Positions 43,690 through 52,825 of a DNA stretch of 64,000 nucleotides are shown piece after piece. The DNA comes from an uncultured Oscillospiraceae bacterium (lineage in GTDB: Bacteria > Bacillota > Clostridia > Oscillospirales > Ruminococcaceae), in NCBI GenBank assembly GCA_934438055.1, contig CAKSAY010000003.1:1-64000 (forward strand), in the 5' to 3' direction. The position numbers were made by a program, and so were the translations under genes. Each line of letters opens with the position of its first letter. Position 1 is the stretch's first letter. The notes under the pieces were generated by a model. The model saw only the letters and a list, made by a program, of their open reading frames with translations, had not been told where the DNA came from and made no database searches.

Positions 43690-44211
43690 CTATTTAGATT
43701 TTAAAGCGGGGCGTTTTAAATAGGGGAGAAGAACGCTCCATTGCTCCAAAAGTCTTTCAATAGAATAGGCGGCATTGGCGGGACTGGTTGAGGGGAGAGC
43801 AATTGCGTGGAGTTCGATTTTGGGAAAGATGAGCTTATGATAAAGCGCATAGGCCTTTTGGCCGTTGGTGAAGATGGCTTTGATAGGGGCTGATTCGAGC
43901 ATTGCAAAGAGATCATTGGGCTGTGCCTTTTGAATGCTTTGATCGGAGGAGCCTATGAGTTGACAGCTTTGCACAACATCCCAAAGTGCAATTTTATGTT
44001 TGAGCAGAAGTTGTTGACGGGCCGGAACCGTTTGCGGCAGGGGCTCATTGCAGAGTTTTGCAATGACAGGCCAAAAACGATTGCGCGGATGCATATAATA
44101 AAAATTTTCTTTTCTCGAAACAACGGAAGGAAAGCTTCCTAAAATCAGAATTTTACTTTGATTGTTGTAGATTGGCGGGAGGGTGTGATGGGCGGTGGTT
44201 GGAGCAGACAT
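43690..44211 (-). CDS. Uracil-DNA glycosylase superfamily, DNA-deoxyinosine glycosylase type
   Basis: A 173-residue glycosylase of the UDG superfamily that resembles family 6 (hypoxanthine-DNA glycosylase). Motif 1 is ILGSFPSVVSRKENFYYMHPRNRFWP, motif 2 is ALPSTSPANAAYS. The Asn in motif 1 typical of this family is present in HPRNRFW. It removes deaminated bases, probably hypoxanthine, from DNA. The start is ATG 44211 after AAAGGA (10 bases); six upstream codons from GTG overlap the ribosome site. It is not obviously cotranscribed with tsaD, 118 bases upstream. Substrate is by family similarity. Confidence 0.82.
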   Translation of the reverse strand: MSAPTTAHHTLPPIYNNQSKILILGSFPSVVSRKENFYYMHPRNRFWPVIAKLCNEPLPQTVPARQQLLLKHKIALWDVVQSCQLIGSSDQSIQKAQPNDLFAMLESAPIKAIFTNGQKAYALYHKLIFPKIELHAIALPSTSPANAAYSIERLLEQWSVLLPYLKRPALKSK

Positions 44212-44328
44212 ATGGGTTGTTCCTTTCACAGGGAAATTTTTTGGCTATTTGGCCATTGTGCGCAGACGTTTATTTTTAGAGCCTTTTTGCAGGAGGAGTA
44301 TCTTTCGTTGTGATATCTTCATAGAAGA

Positions 44329-45351
44329 TTAGGCGTTTGAAAAACGATTTTCAATCGGGTAGGTTGCTAAGGCGTTGAGGGAAAGAGAAGCGATGTTGTT
44401 CTCTTGAAACTCATAAAAAGCTTGCGAACCTATCATTGCCGCATTATCTCCACAGAGATCGAATCGTGGGAGAAAGAGTTTACGATTTCTTTTGCTGCAT
44501 TCGTCCAAAACACGTTGACGAATGCCCTCATTGGCGCTAACACCGCCGGCAAGCGCTACCGGGAGGGAGGGGAATTTGTCAAGAATCTTGCAGAGCTTGT
44601 CCGCTATCATATCACAGATTGCAAGTTCAAACGAGGCCGCCATGTTTTCTCGATCAATGGATTCGCCGCGCTGTTGTGCGTTATGCACATGGTTTAAAAC
44701 GGCTGTTTTCAGCCCGGAGAAGCTAAAGTCTTCCGGATGGCCCTGCACAGTTGGACGGGGAAGTTGATATTGCGAGGGGTCTCCTTTTTTTGCCGCGCGG
44801 TCAATCTGCACGCCGCCCGGATAAGGGTAGCCTAAAGTGCGAGCAGCTTTATCAAAAGCTTCACCGGCCGCATCGTCGAGGGTTTTTCCAAGCGTTTGAA
44901 AGTCAGTGTAGGTTTTTACGTGGAGAATGTGAGAGTGTCCACCTGACAGAACGAAACAGAGAAAAGGCGGCTTTAAATCGGGGTGTGTGAGATAATTAGC
45001 GGCAATGTGACCCCGCAGATGATGCACCGGAATAAGTGGTTTATCGGTCACATAAGAGAGCCCCTTTGCATAATTCACACCTACCAATAGAGCGCCGATG
45101 AGCCCGGGGGTTGCAGTCACTGCCAGAGCGTCTACGTCGTGTAGAGAGAGCGAAGCTTCATCAAGTGCGTTCTTGGTGACCTGACTAATGGCTTCGCAAT
45201 GCCTTCTTGATGCAATTTCAGGGACGACGCCGCCATAGAGACGGTGTTCTTGGATTTGTGAGACAATCACCGATGAAAGAATGGTGCGGCCGTCTTGCAC
45301 AACTGCTGCGGCCGTCTCGTCGCACGAGCTTTCAATAGCGAGTATTTTCAT
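44329..45351 (-). CDS. tsaD: tRNA N6-adenosine threonylcarbamoyltransferase
   Basis: A 340-residue TsaD (Gcp/YgjD), which transfers threonylcarbamoyl to A37 of ANN-decoding tRNAs. ASKHA-fold motifs are ILAIESSCDETAAAVV at the start, VVPEIASRRHCEAI, the metal histidines in HHLRGHIAANYL, SGGHSHI, LDDAAGEAFDKAARTLGYPYPGG and ALAGGVSANEGIR. AAAGGAG overlaps the ATG region. It lies 13 bases after rimI, the usual pairing; tsaB and tsaE, which often accompany them, are not in this window. Confidence 0.96.
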   Translation of the reverse strand: MKILAIESSCDETAAAVVQDGRTILSSVIVSQIQEHRLYGGVVPEIASRRHCEAISQVTKNALDEASLSLHDVDALAVTATPGLIGALLVGVNYAKGLSYVTDKPLIPVHHLRGHIAANYLTHPDLKPPFLCFVLSGGHSHILHVKTYTDFQTLGKTLDDAAGEAFDKAARTLGYPYPGGVQIDRAAKKGDPSQYQLPRPTVQGHPEDFSFSGLKTAVLNHVHNAQQRGESIDRENMAASFELAICDMIADKLCKILDKFPSLPVALAGGVSANEGIRQRVLDECSKRNRKLFLPRFDLCGDNAAMIGSQAFYEFQENNIASLSLNALATYPIENRFSNA

Positions 45352-45364
45352 CTGTTTTCTCCTT

Positions 45365-45826
45365 TCATTTGCGTTTCATTACGAGCGCGTTCTGCGTTGG
45401 GTGGTGGTAGTAATTTAGACGTGTTTGAATCACAGCAAAGCCGCATTTTTCATAAAGTCGAATAGCTGCATGATTGTCTTGACGAACCTCGAGAAAAATA
45501 GCGCTCATGCCAATTTTTTGCAGCTTTTTTATGGCGTAATCCAACAGGGAAAAAGCGATTCCCTGCCGTTGAAACGAAGAACGCACAGCAATATAGTCAA
45601 GGGTTGCTTCGTCGAGCACACAGGTAAATAGAGCAAACGCGAGAGGGTATGTTTGATTTTTGACCAAAACAACAAAATGATTGGGCGTTCGCAGCGTTTG
45701 TTCGAGGTTGTTGCGGGTGAATCCGTCGGTGAAAGCGGCCTCTTTGCCCAGAGCGTATATTTCAGTTGCTACGGAGTGGATATCTTCCAGAGGCGTTTTG
45801 AAATCTAAAAAATACATTGCGTCCAT
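45365..45826 (-). CDS. rimI: Ribosomal protein S18-alanine N-acetyltransferase (GNAT)
   Basis: A 153-residue GNAT acetyltransferase. The acetyl-CoA site is SFQRQGIAFSLLDYAIKKLQ (the R/QxxGxA type), preceded by LDYIAVRSS and followed by IFLEVRQDNHAAIRLYEKCGFAVIQTRLNYYHHPTQNALVMKR, the C-terminal form typical of RimI. It acetylates the N-terminal alanine of ribosomal protein S18; in this family other targets are possible. Position just before tsaD supports the RimI label. The ribosome site is weak (AGGAG 14 bases upstream), and a start two codons further in is possible. Confidence 0.88.
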   Translation of the reverse strand: MDAMYFLDFKTPLEDIHSVATEIYALGKEAAFTDGFTRNNLEQTLRTPNHFVVLVKNQTYPLAFALFTCVLDEATLDYIAVRSSFQRQGIAFSLLDYAIKKLQKIGMSAIFLEVRQDNHAAIRLYEKCGFAVIQTRLNYYHHPTQNALVMKRK

Positions 45827-46031
45827 AAAATTTTCACTTTTCTCCTAAGAAGCATTTTGACATTTGTGTTTGCAATCAAACAGCACTAACAAAAGTTATG
45901 GCGTAATTTTCGGGGATTGCGACTAAAGTTTGCTGCTTTTTGCCGCCGCATTTGCAGAAGCTTTAGCATCCCTTTGGCAAGACGGTTTGCAGATGAGACT
46001 GTAAAGCGGGAGATTTGAGCCGTTGCAGGTA

Positions 46032-48560
46032 TTATCCTTTGGCGTCAAACCAACTTTGACCGCTTGAAACCTCCACTGCTAGGGGAACGGACAGCGAGGC
46101 GGCGTGTTCCATTTCATATTGCAAGATTGCGCCGGCTCTATCTGCATCAGACATGGAAGCTTCCACTAAAAGTTCATCATGCACTTGCAGCACGATGGCA
46201 GCGTCTAATGCCTCTTCTTCCAGCCTTTTTTGCACTGCGACCATTGCAATTTTTATAATATCAGCGGCACTTCCCTGAATGGGTGTGTTCAGAGCAACGC
46301 GTTCTCCAAAGGAGCGCATATTCGAGTTTTTGGAGGTGATTTCCGGAATGCGGCGCAGTCGGCCGTAGAGGGTGCGCACCATGCCTTCTGCCCGGGCTTG
46401 TTCGACAATGTCATGCATATAATCTCTGACGCCGGGAAATTTAGCGAGATAGTTTTGGATGTATTCTTTGGCTTGTTGGATGCTGACACCAATATCCTGC
46501 GAAAGGGAGTAAGCGCCAATGCCATAGACAATGCCGAAGTTAATCGCTTTTGCACGGCGACGGAGCTCAGCGGGGAGAAAGGCGGAGGCTATGCCGAAAA
46601 CTTCTGAGGCGGTTGCCGCATGAATGTCTTCTCCATTTTGAAAAGCCTCTATCATTCGTTTGTCTTGAGCAATGTGGGCGAGGAGACGGAGCTCAATTTG
46701 AGAATAATCTGCATCTAAGAGCATATAGCCCTTTTTGGCGACAAAGAATTTGCGGATTTGACTTCCCTCTTCGGTTCGAATGGGAATATTTTGCAGGTTT
46801 GGCTCGGTGGAACTGATTCGGCCGGTGCGGGTTTCTGTTTGTCGAAATTTGGAGTGAATGCGCCCGTCCGCTGCAATTTCTTTGTTTAGGCCTACGATAT
46901 ACGTAGAATGTAATTTGGCATATTTGCGGTAGGCGAGAACCTTCTCGGCGATGGGGTGATATTTAATCAGCTTTTCTAACACATCGACATTAGTGGAATA
47001 GCCGGTTTTGGTTTTTTTGAACGTGGGGAGGGCTAATTTTTGAAATAGAATCATCCCAAGTTCTTTGGTGGATTGGATGTTAAAGGGTTCCCCGGCAAGA
47101 TCATAAATCTCTTGCGTGAGGGTCTGAATTTTTTGTTCCAGTTCATTGCCAAAGGCCTCAATTCCATTTCGATCGGCGCCGATTCCTGCTATTTCCATCT
47201 TTGCTAAGGCAAGCGACAAGGGAAGCTCAATTTGTTGGAGCAGGGAATCGAGCTTTTCCTCTTGCAGGGCACTTGTCAATCTGTCGCACAGGGGGCGGAG
47301 CGCTGAAATTTCCCGATATGTCTCATCTTCCATGGCGGGGATGTCATATTTTTGGATGGTAGCGCCGATGGTGTCTTCCTTTTGGAGAGAATCCAATAAA
47401 TAGGCCGCAAGGTCAACTGACAGGGTGATTTTCTCGCAATGAAAACCCTCTTGCAGGCAGAGCGTATATAATTCTTTGACTTTGTCGGTTCTCTTAGGCT
47501 TTGGGGAATCGCAGACAAGTGTTTTAAAATTTTTTAGAACATCTTCTGTATATTCAATAATGCAGTCATTGGCATGAATCAGAAGATTCTTTTGGAGAAG
47601 AAAGTCGATGGTCTCGCAGGTGTCCAGATGGTTTTGCGCTTCTTTTGCGGAGGGGTTTTTGAGCGTTGACATGGAGATAGTCTGTTTTTGCGGCTGCATT
47701 GAAGCATCCATCTTTTTGAGAAATTTTTTGAACGCGAGCTTTTCATAAAAGCACTGCAGTCCCTCCTGATCCGGTTGCTTTCTCATGAAAGCCTTTACGT
47801 CCTGCTCTATGGGAACATCGGTGACGATTTTGCCGAGTTTATAGCTCATTTGCGCCTGTTGCTTTGCTGCTTCTTGCGAGAGGAGATTCTTGGCGCGTTT
47901 GGGAATGTCGAGCGAGGCGGGGTCATCAAAAATAGCTGCAATGCTGTGATAGTTTGCAATGATTTGCAGGGCTGTTTTTTCTCCAATGCCTTTCACACCG
48001 GGAATGTTGTCAGAGCTGTCTCCCATGAGCGCCTTGACGTCAACCAGTTCTTTAGGCGTCACGCCATATTGCTCAAACACACGCTTGCTGTCATAAAAAA
48101 TTGCCTCTTTGTTGGTGGAGAGACGGACTGTTACGCCATCTTGAACCAATTGCAGACTGTCTCTGTCTCCGGTGGCAATTACGCAGTCGAACCCTTGCTC
48201 AACAGACAACCGTGCAATGGTGCCTAATATATCATCTGCTTCAAAGCCGGCTTTTTCCACAACGTGGCCCCCGAGCAGGGTGATGAGCTCTTTGGTAAGC
48301 GGCAACTGCTGCGCTAAATCGTCCGGCATGCCGTGTCGGTTGGCTTTATAGCCCTCGTAGGCCTGGTGGCGAAAGGTCGGCTCTTTGCGGTCAAACGCCA
48401 CGGCTACCATATCGGGGCTTAGCTCTTTGTCTATTTTTTCCCACACGGTGAGAAATCCATACACTGCATTGGTTGGTGTTCCATCAATCGTTTTTAGATC
48501 ACGGACGCCATAGTATGCACGATTTAACAGGCTGTTGCCGTCTATCGCTAATATTTTCAC
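46032..48560 (-). CDS. polA: DNA polymerase I, proofreading site absent
   Basis: An 842-residue family A polymerase. The 5'-3' nuclease domain (about 1-290) has AIDGNSLLNRAYYGV, VAFDRKEPTFRHQAYEGYKANR, GFEADDILGT and ATGDRDSLQLV. The middle 3'-5' exonuclease-like domain (about 300-430) is short and lacks the DxE and later Asp residues of an active site. The polymerase domain has motif A DADYSQIELRLLAHIAQD, motif B RRAKAINFGIVYGIGAYSL and motif C LQVHDELLVEA. So it would fill gaps and remove primers without proofreading, as Bacillus and Thermus enzymes do. The promoter lies about 100 bases upstream. Loss of proofreading is inferred from missing residues. Confidence 0.96.
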   Translation of the reverse strand: MKILAIDGNSLLNRAYYGVRDLKTIDGTPTNAVYGFLTVWEKIDKELSPDMVAVAFDRKEPTFRHQAYEGYKANRHGMPDDLAQQLPLTKELITLLGGHVVEKAGFEADDILGTIARLSVEQGFDCVIATGDRDSLQLVQDGVTVRLSTNKEAIFYDSKRVFEQYGVTPKELVDVKALMGDSSDNIPGVKGIGEKTALQIIANYHSIAAIFDDPASLDIPKRAKNLLSQEAAKQQAQMSYKLGKIVTDVPIEQDVKAFMRKQPDQEGLQCFYEKLAFKKFLKKMDASMQPQKQTISMSTLKNPSAKEAQNHLDTCETIDFLLQKNLLIHANDCIIEYTEDVLKNFKTLVCDSPKPKRTDKVKELYTLCLQEGFHCEKITLSVDLAAYLLDSLQKEDTIGATIQKYDIPAMEDETYREISALRPLCDRLTSALQEEKLDSLLQQIELPLSLALAKMEIAGIGADRNGIEAFGNELEQKIQTLTQEIYDLAGEPFNIQSTKELGMILFQKLALPTFKKTKTGYSTNVDVLEKLIKYHPIAEKVLAYRKYAKLHSTYIVGLNKEIAADGRIHSKFRQTETRTGRISSTEPNLQNIPIRTEEGSQIRKFFVAKKGYMLLDADYSQIELRLLAHIAQDKRMIEAFQNGEDIHAATASEVFGIASAFLPAELRRRAKAINFGIVYGIGAYSLSQDIGVSIQQAKEYIQNYLAKFPGVRDYMHDIVEQARAEGMVRTLYGRLRRIPEITSKNSNMRSFGERVALNTPIQGSAADIIKIAMVAVQKRLEEEALDAAIVLQVHDELLVEASMSDADRAGAILQYEMEHAASLSVPLAVEVSSGQSWFDAKG

Positions 48561-48660
48561 AGATATTCCTCCATTTTTTCTTGTTTCTCTATAGTTTAAA
48601 CATAACCGTTTCTTTTATAATAGAGTGTGTGCAGCCCGGTCCGGATGCACCTATTGTATC

Positions 48661-48689
48661 ATTATAATCATATCTTTAGCTGTAGACAA
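48661..48689 (-). promoter_or_regulatory. Promoter of polA
   Basis: On minus TTGTCT, 17 bases, TATAAT, about 100 bases before the start codon. Confidence 0.6.
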
Positions 48690-48852
48690 AGAAAACCCAT
48701 TTTTTCAACAAGGTTTATGCGAGAAACTTGTTTTGCAGCAGCGCTGTGTAGAAATTTATCGAAAGAACCGATTTTTCTGATTCCTCTAGGTTCGGTAGGA
48801 ATTGATAGGAGTCGTTTTTAGGCATTTTATCATTGTCGAGCATAAGCTTATA

Positions 48853-48881
48853 TTGACTATTTTTCATTTTACCTTTAAAAT
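48853..48881 (+). promoter_or_regulatory. Promoter of dus
   Basis: TTGACT at 48853-48858, 17 bases, TAAAAT at 48876-48881, 35 bases before the TTG start of dus. Confidence 0.7.
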
Positions 48882-48915
48882 AACAGTAAGTCAACTCAAA
48901 AAAGGAGAGGTCTCT

Positions 48916-49896
48916 TTGCAGAAAGTGAAAATTGGAAATTTAGAGTTTGAGAAGACAGCGGCCTTGGCGCCGATGGCTTCGGTGGCTGATCGCTCTTATC
49001 GGCAATTGTGTCGGGAATACGGCGCTTGCATGGTGGTTGGGGAGATGGTGAGCGCAAAGGGACTGTGTTTTAGCAATCGAAATGCAGAGGAACTTTTGCG
49101 CGTTTCAGAGAAGGAACGTCCAATGGGGGTGCAACTTTTTGGAAGCGAGCCTGATGAAATGAGAGAGGCTGTTTTAAAAACACTTCCCTTTGCGCCTGAT
49201 TGGATTGATATTAATATGGGTTGTCCTGTTCCTAAAGTGTTTTCAAACGGCTCGGGAGCGGCTTTGATGGGCGACCCAAAGCGCGCTTATGCGCTGGCGC
49301 GAGCTGCCGTTTGTGCAACCAATCTCCCTGTAACGGTGAAAATTCGCAAGGGGATTGATGAACATTCTGTTCATGCGGTGTCTTTTGCAAAGAGAATGGA
49401 AGACGCCGGCGTCGCTGCTATTACGATTCACGGAAGAACGCGAACGCAGATGTATGCGGGAAAGGCTGATTGGGAGATTATTGCAAAGGTGAAAGAAGCG
49501 GTGGGCATTCCTGTGATTGGCAATGGAGATGTTTTTTCGCCGGAGGACGCGGCGCGGATGTATTGGGAGACAGGCGTGGATTTGGTGATGGTAGGACGCG
49601 GCAGCTATGGACGTCCTTGGATTTTTTCTCAAATTCGGGACTATCTGCAAACCGGACAATATCAGCCATCGCCTGTATTGAGAGAGCAGATTGCGGTTTT
49701 GAGAAGACATATGTATGCTATTTGTCAAGATAAAGGGATGGATAGAGGCGTTCGTGAAATGAGAGGACAGGCTATGCGTTATTTGCATGGCTTTCAGGGC
49801 GCTTCCCGTTTTAGAGAGGCTTGCGGTAGACTGGAAAGTTTAGATGAGCTCATGGACTTAACAGAGGAAATTCTCAAACAGGAGAAACAGGTGTAG
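48916..49896 (+). CDS. dusB: tRNA-dihydrouridine synthase (DusB-like)
   Basis: A 326-residue flavin enzyme that reduces specific uridines in tRNA. The TIM barrel (1-240) holds [21 protein letters not shown], the signature [20 protein letters not shown] with the catalytic Cys, [27 protein letters not shown] and [14 protein letters not shown] helical C-terminal domain follows. The start is TTG 48916, since AAAGGAGAGG stands 4 bases before; a longer upstream frame from 48802 runs through the promoter and is not used. The IMP cyclohydrolase-like gene follows after 13 bases. Assignment to DusB over DusA or C is by the general Gram-positive pattern. Confidence 0.92.
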   Translation: MQKVKIGNLEFEKTAALAPMASVADRSYRQLCREYGACMVVGEMVSAKGLCFSNRNAEELLRVSEKERPMGVQLFGSEPDEMREAVLKTLPFAPDWIDINMGCPVPKVFSNGSGAALMGDPKRAYALARAAVCATNLPVTVKIRKGIDEHSVHAVSFAKRMEDAGVAAITIHGRTRTQMYAGKADWEIIAKVKEAVGIPVIGNGDVFSPEDAARMYWETGVDLVMVGRGSYGRPWIFSQIRDYLQTGQYQPSPVLREQIAVLRRHMYAICQDKGMDRGVREMRGQAMRYLHGFQGASRFREACGRLESLDELMDLTEEILKQEKQV

Positions 49897-49909
49897 GAGG
49901 AGATTGCAA

Positions 49910-50611
49910 ATGACAACAATTGCACAGGCATTGGAAAAGAATAGATATCCGGGCAATGGAATGCTCTTTGGAACTTCTTCAAATGGGCGATTTGCTGTTT
50001 TGGCCTATTTTATTATGGAGAGAGACAGCCACAGTCAAAATTACGTTTTTGGTTTGGATGGTGAGAATGTGAGAATCACGCCGTTTCTCAGTGAGACGTT
50101 TTGCGGTGGCGACAGCAGCTTATACACGCCGGTTTATGTTTTGGGCGGCTTGACCATTATGGGAAATGGAGAACACACTGATTTGGTGAGAAAGGCAGTT
50201 TTGGAGGGAAAGGCGTGGACTGACCCTTTGCAAACTCAGTATTATGAAATTTGCCCGCCCTTTTATTCCCCCCGCATTACCGGAAGACTTGCTTTAGAAG
50301 ACACAGGGTTTTCTTATGAACTGGCAATTATTAAACGGATGGAAGAGGGGAAAATGCAGCGCTCTGTCTTTTCCTATCCGCAGCCGATTGCGGGTATGGG
50401 GCATTTTATTTATGACTATCAAGACGGCCTTTGTTCGTGGGACTCTTTTCAGGGGGAGCCGCGACAGGTGCAGATTCACGATGGGTTGCGCGGTTTTGCC
50501 AATGATGTGTGGAATGCGTTGGATGAGGAATTTCGCATTTCTTTATTCACGCGAAGAATTGACTTGATAACCGGTCAGTCGCAGACGATGATTGTGAATA
50601 AAAATTATTGA
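49910..50611 (+). CDS. IMP cyclohydrolase, PurO-like
   Basis: A 233-residue protein of the PurO type (IMP_cyclohyd), which closes the ring of FAICAR to IMP, the last step of purine synthesis. Family blocks are NRYPGNGMLFGTSSNGRFAVLAYFIMERDSHSQNYVF, SLYTPVYVLGGLTIMGNGEHTD and PPFYSPRITGRL. PurO was described in archaea; related proteins occur in Clostridia beside or instead of bifunctional PurH, by my recollection. AGGAGG lies 9 bases before the ATG. It is coupled with dus by a gap of only 13 bases. A purine role is not supported by the neighbours, and a different amide-ring reaction cannot be excluded. Confidence 0.72.
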   Translation: MTTIAQALEKNRYPGNGMLFGTSSNGRFAVLAYFIMERDSHSQNYVFGLDGENVRITPFLSETFCGGDSSLYTPVYVLGGLTIMGNGEHTDLVRKAVLEGKAWTDPLQTQYYEICPPFYSPRITGRLALEDTGFSYELAIIKRMEEGKMQRSVFSYPQPIAGMGHFIYDYQDGLCSWDSFQGEPRQVQIHDGLRGFANDVWNALDEEFRISLFTRRIDLITGQSQTMIVNKNY

Positions 50612-50812
50612 TTGGGTTGCATTGCGGTTTGACTGCGGCTATTGTGTGCAGCAGCTCGACTTTTGCTTGTTTAGACGATATCTTACACGAATGACTTTGG
50701 CCAATGGGCATTTGGAAAGGCAGATGGGGAAGTGTGAGAGCTTTTAGTTTAGAATAAAATGCACCTTTATGGTGTTATACGATGGAATATTATTGGATTT
50801 GCGCAGGCGTTT

Positions 50813-51925
50813 TTATGGAAGCGCCTGTCTTTCTTTGTCTTTTTCCCTGTAGAATCGAAACGAGCCTGATTTTTGCAGACTGACAATGATTTGCAGCATA
50901 ATTGGAAAGAAGATCATTCCAATGAGGCCAAATGCTTTCATTCCAAGATAGATAGAAATGAGCGTTGCAAGAGGGTGTAGCCCTAACTGTTGTCCGAGTA
51001 TTTTTGGTTCGATGAAGTTTCTTATAGCGCCTACAACAACGTAGATTACGAGAATTCCAAATCCTTGCGAGAAGTTGCCCTGAAGAAAACAAAAAATTGC
51101 CCAGGGAATCAAAACAATGCCGGTTCCTAAAACAGGAAGCGCATCACAAAAGGCGGTTAGAGCAGAAATGGCGATTGCATTTGGATTTTTCAGAATCGAC
51201 AGTCCGATCGAGAGTTCCACAAAGGTGATGATCATCAAAATAAAATAAGAACGCAGATATTTGCACACGGTTCCCACAAAATAACCCTTGATTTCAAAGG
51301 CTGTGGCGCGAAAGCGGACAGGTAATTGCCGAATGACAAAGCTCACCACGTTATGATAATCCATGCTGATAAAAATCGAAGACATTACAGCAAATGCAAG
51401 ATTGACAAGCAGAGCGGGAATTTTCATGCCCAGCTGCGCAAGATTTGTTAATATCCTGCTTGAAAGATTGGTGATGCAGCTTTTAAGGCCATCACCCAAA
51501 CCGGCCAAAACCGTGTTGGTTTGCGCAGCAAGCTCCGGGGAGAGATTCGCGGCTGTGTGCACGGAGAATGCATTGATGTGGGATAGAATTGGGGCGAGAT
51601 AGGCGTCAAAATAGTTCTGCGCATTCGAGGCGAGCTGCATGATGAAAAGGACAAGCTTGCTTCCTAAAAGCAACAACGCCGCAAGAAGCAAACCATAAAA
51701 AAGAAGGATGATGACGGCGCCACAAAATTTTTCATTTAGACGCGTTTTTTTTGACAAAAGCAGGTAAAGCGGCTTAAGAATAAATGCAATTGCAAAACCC
51801 ACGAGAAAGGGCGCTAGAAGCGGTAGAAGATATTTGCAGACGAGAAACAGGATAAAGAAGAGAAGAAGATACCACAAAGTTTGAATGAGCTGTTTTTTGC
51901 GACGCGCTATTTTATCTTCTCTCAT
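50813..51925 (-). CDS. AI-2E family membrane protein, YtvI (sporulation) type
   Basis: A 370-residue polytopic protein of the AI-2E/PerM family, with two to three helices at the start (LIQTLWYLLLFFILFLVCKYLLPLLAPFLVGFAIAFIL), a soluble helical middle (about 130-210) and five helices in the C-terminal half. The blocks PVLGTGIVLIPWAIFCFLQGNFSQGFG and EPKILGQQLGLHPLATLISIYLGMKAFG are typical of YtvI, a sporulation-linked membrane protein. The start MREDKIARRKK is preceded by AAGGAGG at 8 bases. A further 61 upstream codons in frame are intergenic. Transport substrate is not known; AI-2 export is only shown for some relatives. Confidence 0.83.
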   Translation of the reverse strand: MREDKIARRKKQLIQTLWYLLLFFILFLVCKYLLPLLAPFLVGFAIAFILKPLYLLLSKKTRLNEKFCGAVIILLFYGLLLAALLLLGSKLVLFIMQLASNAQNYFDAYLAPILSHINAFSVHTAANLSPELAAQTNTVLAGLGDGLKSCITNLSSRILTNLAQLGMKIPALLVNLAFAVMSSIFISMDYHNVVSFVIRQLPVRFRATAFEIKGYFVGTVCKYLRSYFILMIITFVELSIGLSILKNPNAIAISALTAFCDALPVLGTGIVLIPWAIFCFLQGNFSQGFGILVIYVVVGAIRNFIEPKILGQQLGLHPLATLISIYLGMKAFGLIGMIFFPIMLQIIVSLQKSGSFRFYREKDKERQALP

Positions 51926-52100
51926 ATGCTTTTCCTCCTTTTTGTCATTAAAGATAGTATATGAAAAAAGAGGAAAAAAATGAATGTGGTTGAGATGGTT
52001 TTTATCATAAAGAGGGGTGTTTTGCATTGGACTTGCTGCCAACATTAGCGTTATGATAATGCATTTGTGTGCAGCAAAACCTCTTTGATTGAACAAAAAA

Positions 52101-52126
52101 CACCGCAATGCACAAACATTGTGGTG
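52101..52126 (-). terminator. Terminator after rlmH
   Basis: Stem CACCGCAATG/CATTGTGGTG (one wobble pair), 6-base loop, then a T run on minus. It lies 43 bases after the rlmH stop. Same CGCAATG/CATTR core as the terminators at 3226 and 57030. Confidence 0.75.
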
Positions 52127-52168
52127 AATACATTAAAAAATTTGCTTTGGAGCGTTTTCGCCAATGGA

Positions 52169-52651
52169 TTATTTGTGATATTTTGTTCCTTTTGCAATGC
52201 AAAAGGCTCGATAGAGTTGCTCTAAAAGCACAACGCGCGCGAGCTCATGGGGCAGCGTCAGAGGGGAGAGGGAGAGCTTTAAATTACCCCGTTGCTTCAC
52301 CTCGTTTGCAAGACCGTGAGAGCTCCCAATGACAAAGCACACTTTGCTAAAGCCCTTGAGCGGCAAAGAGACAATTTGAGCGGAAAGAGCGATTGAATCC
52401 ATTGTTTTTCCCTCCACACAGAGTGGAACAACATAAGCTCCGGATGGAATTTTTTCAAGAATTGCTTTGCCCTCTGCACAAAGAGCGTTTGCAAGTTCTT
52501 TCTCATTTTCACGATTTGCGATGCGGCGGGGAGAAAGCTCGATTACGGTTAGGGTGCAAAAGGAGGAGAGTCTTTTTTGATATTCCTTACAAGCGTCTCT
52601 AAAATGAGCTTCTTTGCAGTTGCCCATGGCGATTAAAGAAATTTGAAGCAT
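52169..52651 (-). CDS. rlmH: 23S rRNA pseudouridine(1915)-N3-methyltransferase
   Basis: A 160-residue SPOUT methyltransferase (formerly YbeA/OrfX). It methylates the pseudouridine in helix 69 of 23S rRNA on the 70S ribosome. The typical FVIGSSHGL stands in place of FVIGGxxGL, and LSPLTLPHELARVVLLEQLYRAFCIAKGTKYHK at the C-terminus matches the SAM-binding knot. AAAGGAG is 6 bases before the ATG of MLQISLIAMG; nine upstream codons were left out. The gene follows the WalJ/YycJ-type hydrolase gene on the same strand, an order common in Firmicutes. Confidence 0.95.
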   Translation of the reverse strand: MLQISLIAMGNCKEAHFRDACKEYQKRLSSFCTLTVIELSPRRIANRENEKELANALCAEGKAILEKIPSGAYVVPLCVEGKTMDSIALSAQIVSLPLKGFSKVCFVIGSSHGLANEVKQRGNLKLSLSPLTLPHELARVVLLEQLYRAFCIAKGTKYHK

Positions 52652-52825
52652 AGCTTTCTCCTTTGTCTGTTTTTGCATTTGAAGATTGAGCGAATGATGT
52701 TCAAATGCGCGTTTTGAAAGTAATGTTTTGTCATTTGTTCATGTTTTTATTCGCTTTCACCATCATGGAGCGCATTTATTATAGATTTGTTTCTGTTTTG
52801 CGCCATGTGCCGTTTAGCAAAGAAT

